Source: Flavobacterium sp. UBA4098 (GTDB lineage: Bacteria; Bacteroidota; Bacteroidia; Flavobacteriales; Flavobacteriaceae). Taken from it: a stretch of DNA of 7,997 nucleotides. Below are positions 6,552 through 7,997 of this stretch, one piece after another. The notes under the pieces were generated by a model. The model saw only the letters and a program-made list of their open reading frames with translations. It made no database searches and was not told where the DNA came from. A program made the translations under genes and the position numbers. Each line of letters starts with the position of its first letter. The first letter of the stretch is position 1. The stretch is taken from contig DFXW01000034.1 of NCBI GenBank assembly GCA_002382495.1, positions 33,964 through 41,960 on the forward strand, read 5' to 3'.

Positions 6552-7955
6552 ATGAGTCAATTTGATGTAATTGTTATAGGTTCTGGTCCTGGCGGATATG
6601 TATCGGCCATTCGTTGTGCACAACTAGGTTTTAAAACGGCTATTATTGAAAAATATTCTACTTTAGGAGGTACTTGCTTGAATGTAGGTTGTATTCCATC
6701 TAAAGCATTATTGTCTTCTTCACATCATTATGCAGAGATTGCTCATTTCGCTGAACACGGAATAGAACTTTCTGGTGAGGTTAAAGTGAATTTAGAAAAA
6801 ATGATTGCGCGTAAACAAGCAGTTGTAGATCAAACTTCAGGCGGAATCAATTACTTAATGGACAAAAATAAAGTAACTGTTTTTAATGGTTTGGGTTCGT
6901 TTGTAGATGCTACACATGTAGCAATTGGAAAAGTAGATGGAACTTCAGAAACAATTGAAGGAAAAAATATCATTATTGCTACAGGTTCTAAACCATCTTC
7001 ATTGCCTTTCATCAAAATTGACAAAGAAAGAATTATCACGTCTACTGAAGCATTGGCTTTGAAAGAAGTGCCAAAACACTTAGTGATTATTGGTGGTGGT
7101 GTCATCGGGATTGAATTAGGACAAGTATACCTTCGTTTGGGAGCGCAAGTTTCGGTAGTGGAATTTATGGACCGCATCATTCCAGGAATGGACAGTTCAT
7201 TGTCTAAAGAATTGACAAAAGTCTTGAAAAAACAAGGAATGAAATTCTATACCTCTCATAAAGTGCAATCAGTTGAAAGAGCTGGAGATGTAGTGACAGT
7301 TAAAGCTGAAAATGCCAAAGGAGAAATTATTACTTTAGAAGGAGATTACTCTTTAGTTTCTGTAGGTCGTCGTCCTTACACTAAAGGATTAAATGCGGAT
7401 AAAGCAGGAGTGAGAATTTCGGATAGAGGACAAGTAGAAGTAAACGACCATTTACAAACTTCAGCCTCTAATATCTATGCAATTGGTGATGTAGTTCGTG
7501 GAGCTATGTTAGCTCACAAAGCGGAAGAAGAAGGAACAATGGTAGCTGAAATTATTGCGGGTCAAAAACCACATATCGATTATAATTTAATTCCAGGAGT
7601 GGTGTACACATGGCCAGAAGTGGCTGCTGTAGGTCAAACCGAGGAACAATTAAAAGCTTCTGGTGTAGAATTTAAATCAGGAAGTTTCCCGTTCAAAGCG
7701 TTAGGTCGTGCGAGAGCCAGTGGTGATTTAGATGGATTTGTAAAAATTTTAGCCGATGCTAAAACTGATGAGGTTTTAGGCGTTCATATGATTGGAGCCA
7801 GAACAGCTGATTTAATTGCAGAGGCAGTTACTGCTATGGAATTTAGAGCTTCTGCTGAAGATATTTCAAGAATGTCACACGCACACCCCACCTTTGCAGA
7901 AGCAATCAAAGAAGCTGCTTTAGCGGCGACAGACAATAGAGCATTACACGTTTAA
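6552..7955 (+). CDS. lpdA: Dihydrolipoyl dehydrogenase (E3)
   Basis: A complete 467-residue flavoprotein disulfide reductase, standard family length. It reoxidises dihydrolipoamide with NAD+ in the pyruvate, 2-oxoglutarate and branched-chain 2-oxoacid dehydrogenase complexes and the glycine cleavage system, in the cytosol. Visible: FAD-binding GSGPGG at 10-15; redox-active disulfide Cys42/Cys47 in GGTCLNVGCIPSK; the ATG motif in IIATGSKP; NAD-binding GGGVIGIE at 181-188; the second FAD motif IYAIGDV with Asp313; and the dimer-domain catalytic pair His445/Glu450 in HAHPTFAE. All catalytic residues are present. It stands alone without E1 or E2 genes nearby in the window, as for a shared E3. The ATG is preceded by an A-rich leader (ATAAATATAAAC) typical of well-translated Bacteroidetes genes. 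Other members of the family such as mercuric or glutathione reductase are excluded by the C-terminal motif and the disulfide context. Confidence 0.96.
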   Translation: MSQFDVIVIGSGPGGYVSAIRCAQLGFKTAIIEKYSTLGGTCLNVGCIPSKALLSSSHHYAEIAHFAEHGIELSGEVKVNLEKMIARKQAVVDQTSGGINYLMDKNKVTVFNGLGSFVDATHVAIGKVDGTSETIEGKNIIIATGSKPSSLPFIKIDKERIITSTEALALKEVPKHLVIIGGGVIGIELGQVYLRLGAQVSVVEFMDRIIPGMDSSLSKELTKVLKKQGMKFYTSHKVQSVERAGDVVTVKAENAKGEIITLEGDYSLVSVGRRPYTKGLNADKAGVRISDRGQVEVNDHLQTSASNIYAIGDVVRGAMLAHKAEEEGTMVAEIIAGQKPHIDYNLIPGVVYTWPEVAAVGQTEEQLKASGVEFKSGSFPFKALGRARASGDLDGFVKILADAKTDEVLGVHMIGARTADLIAEAVTAMEFRASAEDISRMSHAHPTFAEAIKEAALAATDNRALHV

Positions 7956-7975
7956 TTTATTTTTAACGTCTATAT

Positions 7976-7997
7976 AAAAAAAGCCCGTTCAATTGAA
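7976..7997. terminator. Left half of a probable bidirectional terminator, cut by the window edge
   Basis: Seven A residues (7976-7982) are followed by GCCCG and the perfect palindrome TTCAATTGAA (7988-7997), which ends the window. If the next bases are CGGGC plus a T run, this forms a strong hairpin with A and T tracts on both sides, ending lpdA 21 bases after its stop and also a convergent gene from the right. On the minus strand the visible part already reads as the right half of a terminator, GAACGGGC followed by seven T. Confidence 0.5.

Noticed and set aside
6851..7180. 109-codon open frame antisense to lpdA
   Set aside because: It lies inside an intact, highly conserved gene and encodes no recognisable protein.

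Overview
The window looks like chromosomal DNA of a Flavobacterium-type member of the Bacteroidetes. The basis is low GC throughout, very AT-rich intergenic stretches, start codons without Shine-Dalgarno sequences, and two exact copies of the family's -7 promoter element (TAnnTTTG). The protein types also fit. No RNA gene, CRISPR array, insertion sequence or phage gene is visible, and no gene-free stretch exceeds 190 bp.

Layout. A 5'-truncated FAD and Fe-S D-2-hydroxyacid (D-lactate type) dehydrogenase runs in from the left edge (1-2529). After an 81-bp gap holding its own good promoter comes an APC-family, cationic-amino-acid-transporter-like permease (2611-4536) with two large extramembrane insertions. 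It ends at a hairpin terminator lying between it and a convergent gene for a PLP-dependent trans-sulfuration-family enzyme, most likely methionine gamma-lyase (4606-5808, minus strand). That gene is divergent from an Lrp/AsnC regulator (5998-6450, plus). The 189 bp between them contain nested inverted repeats and a recurring GATTAGT half-site. Last is a complete dihydrolipoyl dehydrogenase (6552-7955) with its own promoter. The window then stops inside what appears to be the left half of a terminator.

How the genes may work together. The regulator and lyase form the type of pair described for Pseudomonas putida mdeR-mdeA, where an Lrp-like protein activates methionine gamma-lyase. An amino acid permease lies beside the lyase, and the permease leader and the regulator leader share the octamer TATTCACT about 30 nt before their start codons. 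A small amino-acid uptake and methionine-degradation regulon is therefore plausible (inference). The flanking dehydrogenases are ordinary central metabolism genes: electron entry from D-2-hydroxy acids, and the E3 subunit of the 2-oxoacid dehydrogenase and glycine cleavage complexes. 2-Oxobutyrate released by the lyase could be oxidised by such a complex, but nothing in the sequence ties lpdA to the lyase.

I found no clearly new type of system. The most interesting part is the lyase-regulator intergenic region together with the plant-like character of the lyase.
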